NCBI GenBank assembly: GCA_013289795.1
Contig: JABCZH010000007.1
Span: forward strand, 62,001 to 126,000
Reading direction: 5' to 3'
Source of the DNA: Acidobacteriota bacterium
Lineage (GTDB): Bacteria; Acidobacteriota; Terriglobia; Terriglobales; Acidobacteriaceae
DNA length: 64,000 nt
The stretch's first letter is position 1; every line of letters starts with the position of its first letter. A program made the position numbers and the translations under genes. The notes beneath the pieces were generated by a model. That model saw only the letters and a list, made by a program, of their open reading frames with translations. It was not told where the DNA came from and did not search any database. Shown here piece by piece: positions 8,313 through 17,107 of the stretch.

Positions 8313-9638
8313 TTAGCGGTTGAAAGGGTATTCCTGAATCCAGTGGAAGCCGCGGTTGAGTAGCAGGAACTTGCTGCGGTCAACCAGGCGTAATTGCATG
8401 TGGATTTTGTGGCTATCCATGTTGCCGTCGAGGATCAATTGATCCTCTGCCGCGCGCTGGAAGGTGAAACTGGCTTTCCAGTTCTTGTCGCTGCCCTTGG
8501 TCAGCGCGATTGTCTTGTCCTTGGCGTTGATCGAGGCGCGATAGTGGGCGAATGAATCGTCCATGCGCTGAAAGGCCATCTCGTCGGGAAAGTCAAAAAT
8601 GGCGCGGCGCCAGCGGTCGTAATCAATGAGAAGGGGTGAGCGGAGCTGGCTGTCTATGGAAAGCTCGTCCACGTTCCAGATTCCGTAAAGTGCCGACTTC
8701 GGGCGTGCGCCGCCATAAGTGTGCCAATCGTTCCACCCGCTATAGGCATTCATTCCGAGCAGCCAGACACCCCATATGATCTGTGCGATGAGTGCGATAC
8801 GGTTGGCACGGCGCGTGTTGAAAAGTTGAGGTTGCGTGGAAGGCGCAACGATGCGATTGCAGAAAAAGAAGTCGGCCAGCCGCTGAACCTCGGGCGCGAG
8901 CAGGAACAAGCTCATCAGAATGATGTGGAACGAGAAAAGCTTGACCGGAACGTCGTAGGTCATATTCAGCATGAAGACCTGAGTCATGGCTGCCAGGGAA
9001 ACCAGCGCCCCAGGCATGGTTGTCCGGGGAAAGATGAGCAGGATTCCACCCAGCATTTCTACGCACCCGGCAAAGATTTCATAGCCGGGGGAAGCGCCGA
9101 TCGAAGACCATAGAACTGCCATCGGAGAAAAGTCCCGGAAGGGCTCAAGCAATCTGGTTAGATACGGGTACGGCATTTGCAAAGGAATGACCTTACTCAT
9201 GCCGTACGCAATCAGTTCGGAGGCAAGCGCAAAACGAATGAACAGCAGAAACCATTTGTATAACGCGACATAGTTTTCACATTTGCGGTCGAAAGCCGAC
9301 CAAACACCCGCCGCCAGTGCGGCGACCACGAGCAGCCAGAAGGCTAAGACCCAGTCGAACGTCTTGTCACCGCTGCCGCTGTCCGTGTAGACGAGCGGAA
9401 GCTTGGCATGGAAGACATGTGCGGCAGTCCAGAAGGTGATCTGTCGCATCGGCCAGAGTGTGCTTGGGTCCGGGATGTCTACTTTTGGAATAGGGAATAG
9501 GCCCCCCAGGATTTGGTTGGTAAGGCAGAACAGTCCGAAGTACACGAAACAGACGCGAAACGCGACGCGGCAGGCAAGGCCCCACTGCGGCGTATGCGAA
9601 TCTTCTTGGAACTGAGCGATCTGGGTCTGGGTAACCAT
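8313..9638 (-). CDS. DoxX-like multi-pass membrane protein
   Basis: A 441-residue protein with about seven hydrophobic segments in its first 300 residues (around 30-50, 95-115, 130-150, 190-215, 220-250, 285-305) and a soluble C-terminal region. The helix pattern with a MSKVIPLQMP stretch and a Gly-rich following helix resembles the DoxX superfamily of acidobacteria, whose role is largely unknown. The C-terminal 130 residues look like a small beta-rich domain. It is the first chromosomal gene right of the island scar and is divergent from the M23 peptidase gene. Membrane location is firm; family assignment is moderate. Confidence 0.65.
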   Translation of the reverse strand: MVTQTQIAQFQEDSHTPQWGLACRVAFRVCFVYFGLFCLTNQILGGLFPIPKVDIPDPSTLWPMRQITFWTAAHVFHAKLPLVYTDSGSGDKTFDWVLAFWLLVVAALAAGVWSAFDRKCENYVALYKWFLLFIRFALASELIAYGMSKVIPLQMPYPYLTRLLEPFRDFSPMAVLWSSIGASPGYEIFAGCVEMLGGILLIFPRTTMPGALVSLAAMTQVFMLNMTYDVPVKLFSFHIILMSLFLLAPEVQRLADFFFCNRIVAPSTQPQLFNTRRANRIALIAQIIWGVWLLGMNAYSGWNDWHTYGGARPKSALYGIWNVDELSIDSQLRSPLLIDYDRWRRAIFDFPDEMAFQRMDDSFAHYRASINAKDKTIALTKGSDKNWKASFTFQRAAEDQLILDGNMDSHKIHMQLRLVDRSKFLLLNRGFHWIQEYPFNR

Positions 9639-9747
9639 GCGAGATCTCCCGAAGCGCTAGAGTGTACATCAGACTCACGCTACGCAACGCGAACTAGTTC
9701 TTGAGATGATCCTTGTCCGAAGGTAGTCTGGAGCAACGAGATTCCAA

Positions 9748-10650
9748 GTGCTCACTTGCCGAAAGATCGCGGCGTTGCTGTTGATGGTCATCTCCCCTCT
9801 CGCTGCCGGCAATGCGGCTGCAACGAAACCCGGGAATCAAAGTCTCCATTCCTGGTCGGTGCGCTGGCAGCCAAAGCGGGTGGTGAATGGATCGCCAGTA
9901 ATGTTGGAGGTGAGTTCGCCGCAGAGATTGGAATCTCTTTCAGGAAAATGGCTGGAGCATGATGTGTTCTTTTTCTTTGATCCACCTAGCAAGACTTGGC
10001 GAGGAATCGCCGGTGTCAGCCTCGAAACAAACCCTGGCAAATATGTCTTAACCCTGGATGGGAAGACAAAGAGCGGTAATGAGATTTCGTTTCAGGAGTC
10101 GATCCCAGTTGGGAAAGCGAAATATCGCCAGATCGCCGTAACCGTTCCCAAGCAGTACACGGAGCCAAGCCCGGAACAACTGCATGAGATTGAACAGGAC
10201 AAGACCCTCAAGCAGCGCGTGCTTGCGCACGTCAGCCCGGAACGCGATTGGTCAGGGAAGTTTCTTCCGCCTGTGAATGCTCCGATTTCCGACGTTTTCG
10301 GTACTGCTCGGGTTTTCAATGGTAATGTCCAGAGCGTTCACCAGGGGCTCGACTTCGGCGTGCCAGCCGGAACGCCGGTCGCTGCGCTCAATTCCGGAAC
10401 CGTTTTGCTGGCGCAGACGCTCTTCTTTGAAGGCAATTGTGTGGTGCTTGACCATGGTCAGGGACTGCTCACCATCTATATGCACCTGTCGAAGATCGAA
10501 GTGAAAGAGGGCGAAGTGGTGAAGCGCGGACAGCAGATTGCCCTGAGCGGAGGCACCGGACGCGCCAGCGGACCGCATCTGCACGTGGCCGTACGTTGGC
10601 AGGGAATCTATTTGGATCCGGCGATTCTGCTGAGCTTGAGGATGCCGTAA
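9748..10650 (+). CDS. Secreted M23 (LytM) family metallopeptidase
   Basis: A 300-residue protein with a GTG start and an N-terminal signal peptide (basic, then hydrophobic to about residue 25). The C-terminal third is a LytM domain with the zinc and catalytic pattern H198-x3-D202 and H277-L-H279. It should cut peptide bridges in murein or act in the periplasm on cell-wall peptides. The middle region (30-170) is probably an Ig-like or beta domain of unknown job. A later ATG at 9784 would remove half of the signal peptide, so the GTG is preferred. The stop lies 12 bp from the stop of the convergent helicase gene. Confidence 0.85.
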   Translation: MLTCRKIAALLLMVISPLAAGNAAATKPGNQSLHSWSVRWQPKRVVNGSPVMLEVSSPQRLESLSGKWLEHDVFFFFDPPSKTWRGIAGVSLETNPGKYVLTLDGKTKSGNEISFQESIPVGKAKYRQIAVTVPKQYTEPSPEQLHEIEQDKTLKQRVLAHVSPERDWSGKFLPPVNAPISDVFGTARVFNGNVQSVHQGLDFGVPAGTPVAALNSGTVLLAQTLFFEGNCVVLDHGQGLLTIYMHLSKIEVKEGEVVKRGQQIALSGGTGRASGPHLHVAVRWQGIYLDPAILLSLRMP

Positions 10651-10662
10651 GGATCTGACGTA

Positions 10663-13600
10663 TCAGTCCATCGCCAGCGATTGTGGCAGGGAGGGATGTT
10701 CGGCCGCCTGAACTGCCACACCATCACGGAAAGTCACAATCTTGCCTGAAATGGCGGGCACGCGTTCCCCAGGGACGATGATGCCCACAAGGTTCAAGGG
10801 ATCGGCGGCGGAAAGCGTGATGGTCTCCTGGGTGGGCGGCAGTTTGCGGGCGGCGCGCAGGGATTCGACGGCTACAGGCAGAGCAAATTGCTCACCCACG
10901 AAACCATCCACAAAGCGGCCGCCGCGGATTTCTCCACGGTCTTCGATGCGGCGATAGGCGACTTGCAGTTCGCGCCACTTGGGTAGGTTGGTTTCGCGGG
11001 CAAGCAAGTCGCGGAACACGATCCCATAACGCTTCAACAGCATCCAGCAGGCGGCCTCGACCGCCCGCGTTCGTTCCACAGCTTGATCGGTATAAAGCAA
11101 CGCCCACCGCCCGGAGTTGTGCCGGGGACGCGCACTGCGCCCACTACCTTGCCCGGCGCGGCGTTTGGGATCGATGAGCGAGCGCAGATTGTCGAAGCCG
11201 TCGGCTGTCACCACTCCGGCAGCCACCAGTTCCCAGAGCGCCGTTTCCACTTCAGCCTTCAGCTTGTCGGTGCCGCGAACAATGTCGGCGAAGAAGGACG
11301 CGCCCCGCTGCCGCAGGAAATCCAACACCTGGCGTGCGCCTTCACTCAGACCGCGGGCTTCGGGTTGCTGGCTGGCCGAATGTTGCGGCATCATCCAGTC
11401 GGCTTCTTCGCGAATGAAAAATGTGATTGGCGCTACGCTGGTAGGAATCACGCGCCGCTTGCCGGCGGCTGAATCCTCGAGAGTCGCGGGATGAGGGGAC
11501 AGACGTCCCCAGCCAACCGCTCCTGTGAGGCAGAGCTGATCGAGCCACTTGGGATCGTAATCGGCGATGCGGCGGGCCAGAATCTGGCGCTCCCAGGCAT
11601 TAGCGGGAATTTCAAATCCCTGAAGCTGGCGCACGATCTCGAGGGTGGCGCGCTCCCCCTGGACCTGGGTTCCAGGGGCGATATGCTGCCAGCGTAAAAG
11701 CCACTGCATGAACTGGGCGGATGTGACCGGCTCAATCTGTTTGCGGAGTGTGGCAACGGTGAGGCGATGGATGCGCGCCAACAATCGCCGTTCGCACCAC
11801 TCGGGGTGCTCGGAGTGACCACCCGTGAAGTTTCCCCGCAAAATCGCGCCGCTGGCTTCCATGCGCAGCAATGCAGTATCGATTTCAGACGAAGGCAGCC
11901 CCAGCAATTCGCCCAGTTGCCCGGCAGTGGCAGGACCGAGGTGCGACATCCAGCCGGTGACTAAAGCCAGCAAGGCGTCTTCGCGGGAGGGAAGGGGGGT
12001 GTCCAGTTCTGCAACCGGGCTATCGAAAGTCGCGTTGGAAAAGAGCAGAGAGAAAGTCTTCGCCCGCTCTGCCGCGACCCAAAAGTGCCGCTCCTTGGCG
12101 ACGGCGCTTGCTGCTCTCCCATCTCGAACCAGTTTCTCAAATGCGGTAGACCATTGTGAAATGGCAAGGCTCGCGTAGGAGCAGACGCCCTCGCTTGTCC
12201 GGCCGAGCGAAGTTTGACTATCGCTGGGCATGGCAATCAACGTATGCAGGACATCGTGCAATTCGTCGGCATCGCGCACATCCGGCCAGGCTTCTTCGCG
12301 GACTTGGGCAATCGCCGCTGGATCGAGCTTGCCAACCTCTTCGAGAACCGATTCCGGCAGCACGCGGCGCATCTCGACAGCACGAGCACGGCGTTCCTCG
12401 AGCGGGGCATCGTCGAGGTATGCGTACGGATTCGCGTTCAGAATCTCATGGGAAAACTGCGACGGCACAGGCGTGTCTACGGCGACGCAGCGGATGCGGC
12501 CTTCGTCCATATCGCGCAATAGCTTCTTCAGGCCGTCCAAATCCATGGCCTCGGTCAGAACATCTTTCATTACTTCCTTGATCAGGGGATGATCGGGAAT
12601 CTGAATATCACCTTCGATGTTCTCCTGACACGCGGCGACGTCGGGAAACACGGAAGCCATCAGATCATCGGAACGCATGCGCTGAATCTGTGGTGGGACC
12701 TTCTTGCCGCTTTGAAAACGCAACAGGGCGAGGGCACGGCCGGCGTCCCAGCGCCAGCGGGTGGCGAAGAACGGCGAGGCCAGCGCGGCCTGCTCCAGAA
12801 TCGGCTGGACAGTTTCTGCGTTCAAGAAGTGGAACACATCGGCGAGAGGAAAGCTGTGCTGCTCGGCTAGCGCGATGTTCAGGCCGTTGTCGGTGGCCGC
12901 GGCCTGCAATTCGAAATTGAAGCTGCGGCAGAAACGCTTGCGTAGAGCCAATCCCCAGGCTTTGTTGATACGCCCGCCGAAGGGAGCATGAATCACCAGT
13001 TGCATGCCGCCACCTTCGTCAAAGAAACGCTCGGCAATGATGGTGTCTTGCGTCGGTACGTCTCCCAGCACGGCCCGGCCTTGCAGAATGTATTCAATCG
13101 CTTGTTCGGCGCCGGAATCGTCGAGACCACATTCTTCTTTCAGCCAGGCGACGGTCTCGGCGACTTCGGGCTGGGCCTGCGAGACGCCGACGGGAAAAAT
13201 GTTGCGCAGGCGGTAGCTAATCTCTTTTCGCAGGTCCGCCAGATGGAAAGAAAGTTCTTGGGTACGCGCCGGGGCTTCGCCGCGCCAGAAGGGAACGGTG
13301 GGCGGCGCGCCGTGTGCGTCTTCGACCAGCACGCGCCCGGATTTGCTCTCAACCCGGTGAATGCGCCATGAAGTATTGCCGAGCAGCATGATGTCGCCGG
13401 CGTTGGCTTCCACCGCGAAGTCTTCATCCAACGTGCCGACCATAATGCCTTCCGGCTGGGCAACAACCGTAAATAATGCGGTTTCCGGAATCGCACCGCC
13501 GCTGGTGATGGCTGCCAATCGGCTGCCTCTCCTTGCGCGCAGTTTGTGATTCACGCGGTCGCGATGCAGGTAGGCGCCATAGCGGCCGCGACGGGCAGCA

Positions 13601-15024
13601 ATCCCTTCGGAAAGCATTTCGAGGATGGAGTCGTAAGTCTCGCGAGTCAGATTGCGGTAGGGATAGGCGCGCTTGACCAAAGCGAACAGTTCATCTTCAT
13701 CCCAGCCCGAATCTTCTTCTCCAGGGGGGACCGTCGTTCTGGTTGTTCCTGCGGCGCACATCGCTACGATCTGCTGGGCGAGGATGTCAGCGGGCGCTTC
13801 GGGAATCATCAGAAGGTCAAGATCTCCGTGGCGGATCGCTCGCACCAGCGCGGCGCATTCCTGCAACTCATCGCGAGTGGTGGCAAAGAATCGCCCTTTG
13901 GGAATTGCCCCACGCCAGTGACCGGAACGGCCAACCCGCTGGAGCCCAACTGCGATCGCGCGCGGTGAGCTGATCTGAATGACTAGGTCAACCGTGCCGA
14001 TGTCGATTCCGAGTTCCAATGACGCCGTGGCGACCAGCACCTTCACCTGGCCGTCTTTGAGTTTGTTCTCGGCGGTGAGACGCAACTTGCGCGACAGGCT
14101 GCCGTGGTGCGCAGCGACGTTGTCCTCACCCAATCGTTCCGCCAGTTGGTGCGAAACTCGCTCGGCTAGACGGCGTGTATTCACAAACACCAACGTCGAG
14201 CGGTTCTGGCCGACAAGTTCCACAATTCGGTCATAGATTTCGTCCCACATTTCGTTGCTGGCGATGGGGCCAAGTTGGGTGGCGGGAACTTCGACCGCGA
14301 GGTCGAGAGGCCGCTTGTGTCCGACGTTGACAATGACCGGTTCGGGCCGGCCGTTTCCAGTCAGGAAATGGGCAATTTCCTCAATAGGCTTCTGGGTCGC
14401 TGAAAGGCCGATGCGGACAAGCGGGGAAGAGTGGCAGAGTGCCTCCAGCCTTTCCAAGGACAGCGTCAAGTGCGCGCCACGCTTGTCGTCTGCCACGGCA
14501 TGGATCTCATCGACAATCACGGTCTCAACGTCCCGCAGGATCGCCCGGCTTCTCTCGGCAGTGAGGAGGATGTACAGCGACTCGGGCGTAGTCACCAGAA
14601 TGTGCGGAGGGTGTTTCAACATGGCCCGGCGCTCGTGCATCAGCGTGTCGCCGGTGCGGACTGCGGTGCGAATCTGCGGCATCAACAGGCCGCGCTGGCC
14701 GGCCATTTGCAGAATTTCGCCGAGCGGAATCTCCAGGTTCTTCTGGATGTCGTTGCCGAGGGCCTTCAGCGGCGAGATATAGAGCACCTCGGTGCGGTCG
14801 TGCAGATCGCCGGCGAGTGCTTTGCGCACTAGACGATCAATGCAAGCGAGGAATGCGGCTAGAGTCTTACCAGAGCCGGTAGGCGCGGAGATCAGCGTGG
14901 TGCGGCCAGCGAGAATGTGCGGCCAGCCCTGCTCCTGAGGCTCGGTGGGCATGCCGAATCGCTGGACAAACCAATCCCTAACCAGAGGGTGAGCCCAGGC
15001 AAGCGAGGCAGGGAAGGAGGACAT
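10663..15024 (-). CDS. lhr: Large ATP-dependent helicase of the Lhr family
   Basis: 1453 residues from ATG at 15024. The frame stays open upstream to 15537, but those 171 codons overlap kdsC and the small gene on the other strand and read as low-quality sequence, so 15024 is chosen. Walker A APTGSGKT is at 47-54, then a DEIH box, a SAT motif, and motif VI QRVGRSGH. The rest is the long Lhr-core winged-helix/beta-barrel and Lhr C-terminal region, matching the usual length of about 1450-1550. Lhr proteins are 3'-5' DNA/RNA-DNA helicases linked to DNA repair. It is convergent with the M23 gene and not in an obvious operon. Confidence 0.9.
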   Translation of the reverse strand: MSSFPASLAWAHPLVRDWFVQRFGMPTEPQEQGWPHILAGRTTLISAPTGSGKTLAAFLACIDRLVRKALAGDLHDRTEVLYISPLKALGNDIQKNLEIPLGEILQMAGQRGLLMPQIRTAVRTGDTLMHERRAMLKHPPHILVTTPESLYILLTAERSRAILRDVETVIVDEIHAVADDKRGAHLTLSLERLEALCHSSPLVRIGLSATQKPIEEIAHFLTGNGRPEPVIVNVGHKRPLDLAVEVPATQLGPIASNEMWDEIYDRIVELVGQNRSTLVFVNTRRLAERVSHQLAERLGEDNVAAHHGSLSRKLRLTAENKLKDGQVKVLVATASLELGIDIGTVDLVIQISSPRAIAVGLQRVGRSGHWRGAIPKGRFFATTRDELQECAALVRAIRHGDLDLLMIPEAPADILAQQIVAMCAAGTTRTTVPPGEEDSGWDEDELFALVKRAYPYRNLTRETYDSILEMLSEGIAARRGRYGAYLHRDRVNHKLRARRGSRLAAITSGGAIPETALFTVVAQPEGIMVGTLDEDFAVEANAGDIMLLGNTSWRIHRVESKSGRVLVEDAHGAPPTVPFWRGEAPARTQELSFHLADLRKEISYRLRNIFPVGVSQAQPEVAETVAWLKEECGLDDSGAEQAIEYILQGRAVLGDVPTQDTIIAERFFDEGGGMQLVIHAPFGGRINKAWGLALRKRFCRSFNFELQAAATDNGLNIALAEQHSFPLADVFHFLNAETVQPILEQAALASPFFATRWRWDAGRALALLRFQSGKKVPPQIQRMRSDDLMASVFPDVAACQENIEGDIQIPDHPLIKEVMKDVLTEAMDLDGLKKLLRDMDEGRIRCVAVDTPVPSQFSHEILNANPYAYLDDAPLEERRARAVEMRRVLPESVLEEVGKLDPAAIAQVREEAWPDVRDADELHDVLHTLIAMPSDSQTSLGRTSEGVCSYASLAISQWSTAFEKLVRDGRAASAVAKERHFWVAAERAKTFSLLFSNATFDSPVAELDTPLPSREDALLALVTGWMSHLGPATAGQLGELLGLPSSEIDTALLRMEASGAILRGNFTGGHSEHPEWCERRLLARIHRLTVATLRKQIEPVTSAQFMQWLLRWQHIAPGTQVQGERATLEIVRQLQGFEIPANAWERQILARRIADYDPKWLDQLCLTGAVGWGRLSPHPATLEDSAAGKRRVIPTSVAPITFFIREEADWMMPQHSASQQPEARGLSEGARQVLDFLRQRGASFFADIVRGTDKLKAEVETALWELVAAGVVTADGFDNLRSLIDPKRRAGQGSGRSARPRHNSGRWALLYTDQAVERTRAVEAACWMLLKRYGIVFRDLLARETNLPKWRELQVAYRRIEDRGEIRGGRFVDGFVGEQFALPVAVESLRAARKLPPTQETITLSAADPLNLVGIIVPGERVPAISGKIVTFRDGVAVQAAEHPSLPQSLAMD

Positions 15025-15096
15025 CCCGGATATTTTAGCGGGAAAGTATAACTTCGTAAAATGTTCGCCTATAATCAGGTCTTGGAGGGGCGTGGC

Positions 15097-15294
15097 ATGA
15101 AGCGATCGAAACCTGCCAGATCCCAGACGAAAAAGATAGGGAAGGACGAGAACCCTTTGCCGCCCGTGACCGAGGACTACATCAGCAGCCTTCGCGGTTG
15201 CTGCAAGGGCGAAGACTCGCTGGTCGAGGCCCGCGAGCGAGAGCATCGTGAGGAGAGCTTCGCTGAGCGACGCTGGAACCGGAGAGCCAGATGA
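15097..15294 (+). CDS. Small highly charged protein of unknown function
   Basis: 65 residues from ATG at 15097, chosen because GGAGG at 15084-15088 sits 8 bases upstream. An earlier ATG at 15061 lacks such a site. A TATAAT at 15070-15075 could be the -10 element of its promoter, though no good -35 is seen. The N-terminal part is Lys/Arg-rich, the middle has EDYISSLRG, and the C-terminal third is Glu/Arg-rich. The middle recalls C-terminal tails of some small antitoxins, but no toxin gene is beside it. It ends 30 bases before the kdsC ATG (6 before a possible TTG start) and may be co-transcribed with it. Confidence 0.5.
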   Translation: MKRSKPARSQTKKIGKDENPLPPVTEDYISSLRGCCKGEDSLVEAREREHREESFAERRWNRRAR

Positions 15295-15324
15295 GGTCCC
15301 TTGACGAATGCTAGAATCCCCGCC

Positions 15325-15948
15325 ATGCTTAAAGTGTCCCCCAAAGCCCGCGCCAAGAAGATCAAACTCCTGCTTTTTGATGTGGACGGCGTCCTGACCG
15401 ACGGCAAGCTGTTCTTTCTTCCTGCTCCGCCGGGGTTTCAGCAGACGACACTCGATCATGCTGCCAAGCATGGCGGACAGGGTGGTTTTGGACTGGCCAG
15501 TTCTTCGATGATCGAGGCCAAGGGCTTCCATGCGCATGACGGCACAGCCATCTCGCTGGCCCGTCTAGGCGGGATCAAGACCGGACTGATTACCAAACGC
15601 ATCTCGGAAACAGTCGCCGTGCGAGCTCGTGATCTGAAGCTGGACCACATCCACCAGGGCATTCAAGACAAACTGACGGTCCTCAAGGACATTCTGCGGC
15701 AGGAAGGCTTAAGCGCCAGTGAAACAGCGTTCGTCGGAGACGACGTTATCGATCTCCCCGCGATGCGCCATTCGGGTTTTGCTGTCGCTGTCGCCAACGC
15801 CCGCGCCGACGTGAAAAAAGAGGCACATTACGTTACCCCCCACGCCGGGGGGGACGGCGCTCTGCGAGACGCGATTGAGTATGTCTTGAAAGCTCAGGGG
15901 AAATGGGATCGGGTGGTGGAACAGTACATCGGGGAAAGAAGCTTTTAG
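15325..15948 (+). CDS. kdsC: Kdo-8-phosphate phosphatase-like HAD protein
   Basis: 207 residues from ATG at 15325; an in-frame TTG at 15301 is an alternative. The HAD nucleophile motif DVDGVLTDG lies near the N-terminus, followed by a Thr/Lys site in the LITKRIS stretch and the metal motif FVGDDVIDLP. The spacing, lack of a cap domain and HDG motif are those of KdsC, which removes phosphate from Kdo-8-P to give Kdo for the lipopolysaccharide core. It is slightly longer than the 188-residue E. coli protein, with a short insertion after the nucleophile loop. kdsA and kdsD lie about 7-10 kb to the right on the other strand. The stop codon lies inside the left arm of an inverted repeat. Confidence 0.85.
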   Translation: MLKVSPKARAKKIKLLLFDVDGVLTDGKLFFLPAPPGFQQTTLDHAAKHGGQGGFGLASSSMIEAKGFHAHDGTAISLARLGGIKTGLITKRISETVAVRARDLKLDHIHQGIQDKLTVLKDILRQEGLSASETAFVGDDVIDLPAMRHSGFAVAVANARADVKKEAHYVTPHAGGDGALRDAIEYVLKAQGKWDRVVEQYIGERSF

Positions 15949-16089
15949 CTGTTGGCTCTTGGCTTTTAGCTTGAACCCCATGGTGGAACGATTTCGTGGA
16001 CGTAAGCGCGAATGTCTTACCTAGTGGACGCACTTAACGCTTACTATGAGGGTTCAAGCCAAAGCCAAGAGCTAACAGCCAAAAGCCAA
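15940..16089. repeat. Imperfect long inverted repeat of an AGCTTTTAGCTGTTGGCTC-type unit
   Basis: The left arm (15940-15979) and right arm (16050-16089) are near-reverse complements over about 36 bases, with a 70-base spacer. Both arms are built from short GGCTTTTAGC/GGCTCTTGGC units. The left arm overlaps the end of kdsC. Such internally repetitive palindromes are typical dispersed extragenic elements, as I recall for this phylum. I see nothing coding in it. Confidence 0.7.
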
Positions 16090-16145
16090 AAAAAAGCCCA
16101 CCGATTGTCTGCTTGGGGCGTGCTCGGGTCGACAACCGATGGGCT
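16088..16145 (-). terminator. Intrinsic terminator for the PBP-TPR transcript
   Basis: Read leftward, AGCCCATCGGTTGTC (16145-16131) pairs with GACAATCGGTGGGCT (16109-16095) over 15 positions including two G-U pairs, with a 21-base loop. It is followed directly by eight T residues (16095-16088). On the + strand the two wobble positions become mismatches and no T-run follows, so the signal is for leftward transcripts. It lies about 125 bases after the TPR stop codon. The 16146-16269 stretch between holds no gene I can support. Confidence 0.8.
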
Positions 16146-16269
16146 ACCGTTTCTCCTTACTCACCCTGTTGCTTTCAGGAGTATTTCCCATAGAAACACA
16201 AAGCCCGGCGAAAGTTGCGGCCCCGAAGTGTAAAGTTTTGTAATTTCTAAGTAGCTGAGAGAGCTTGCC

Positions 16270-17067
16270 TTACTCCGGTATCGCAGGGGGCTTGGATGCC
16301 ATCAACTGGGCGAATCGTGTGTCCTTGCGCAAACCTTCAAAATCCGAATCCTTATAGACGTCATTGATTCCTGGGTAGCCTTCCTCCATCGCCCGCCGCA
16401 AGTACTGCAGGGCATGATCGGTTTCTCCCTGTCGGGCATAAAGCTTTGCGATCAGATACTCGAAGCGCGCGCGTTCCTCGGGCGAAGGCAACTGGGCCGT
16501 AACTCCAGTTCGCGAAGTGCGCTCGAAAATGTCGGGGTCGAGTTGCAAAGCATGGCCGTAGGCGCTGGTAGCTTGTTCCCATTCTTTTTTCCCGTAGTAT
16601 GCCGCCCCCAGATTGTTGTAGAAGGACGCGACCTCCGGCTTCAGCTTGATGGCCTTCTCGTATTCCTTGATTGCCCTTCCGTACTTCTGCTGCAAATACC
16701 AAGCCACGCCCAAGTTGTTCAATGCGTCAGCGGATTGATGATCTAACTTTACCGCGCGCTCGAAATCCTTTGTGCTTTCCAGGTCGCGTCGAAGTTCCAG
16801 CTCAGTGATGCCAGCCTTGTTGTAAAGGGAGGCGGAACGTTTTTTCGCCAAGGCTGCCCGGTAGTAGTCCAATGCGTCGAGGTACGCCTTTTGACCGCGG
16901 AGCTCATCGCCGCGGGCATCCAGTTCCTCCGCAGAAGCATTGGACGCGGGTGGAGCGGCGCGGCGCAGCGGCGGAGGCGTGATTTGCACCAACTCGGTTT
17001 GGGCGTGCAGGTTGGGTAAGGCAAGTAAGACTGCAACTGCCAGGCAGAACACAAAGCAGCGATACAT
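16270..17067 (-). CDS. Secreted tetratricopeptide-repeat protein
   Basis: 265 residues. A signal peptide (1-22, ending LHAQ) is followed by a Pro/Ala-rich stretch and then TPR units from about residue 45 to 240. The clearest are the units holding ADALNNLGVAWYLQQ and ASFYNNLGAAYYGKK. TPRs mediate protein-protein contacts, so a periplasmic scaffold or adaptor is likely. It lies 40 bp after the PBP gene on the same strand and the two are probably co-transcribed, which suggests a link to cell-wall assembly. A strong terminator follows. The specific partner is unknown. Confidence 0.8.
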   Translation of the reverse strand: MYRCFVFCLAVAVLLALPNLHAQTELVQITPPPLRRAAPPASNASAEELDARGDELRGQKAYLDALDYYRAALAKKRSASLYNKAGITELELRRDLESTKDFERAVKLDHQSADALNNLGVAWYLQQKYGRAIKEYEKAIKLKPEVASFYNNLGAAYYGKKEWEQATSAYGHALQLDPDIFERTSRTGVTAQLPSPEERARFEYLIAKLYARQGETDHALQYLRRAMEEGYPGINDVYKDSDFEGLRKDTRFAQLMASKPPAIPE

Positions 17068-17107
17068 AGACTCACCTCGTTAACGAATAGACACCGGCTT
17101 CAGCGTG

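Noticed and set aside
15025-15537. A 171-codon upstream extension of the Lhr helicase frame
   Set aside because: It overlaps kdsC and the small gene on the other strand, shows no helicase similarity, and the normal Lhr N-terminus begins at 15024.
16146-16269. A small RNA between the TPR stop codon and the terminator
   Set aside because: The terminator is strong but the 124 bases before it have no promoter or known RNA motif. The simplest reading is the 3' untranslated end of the TPR message.
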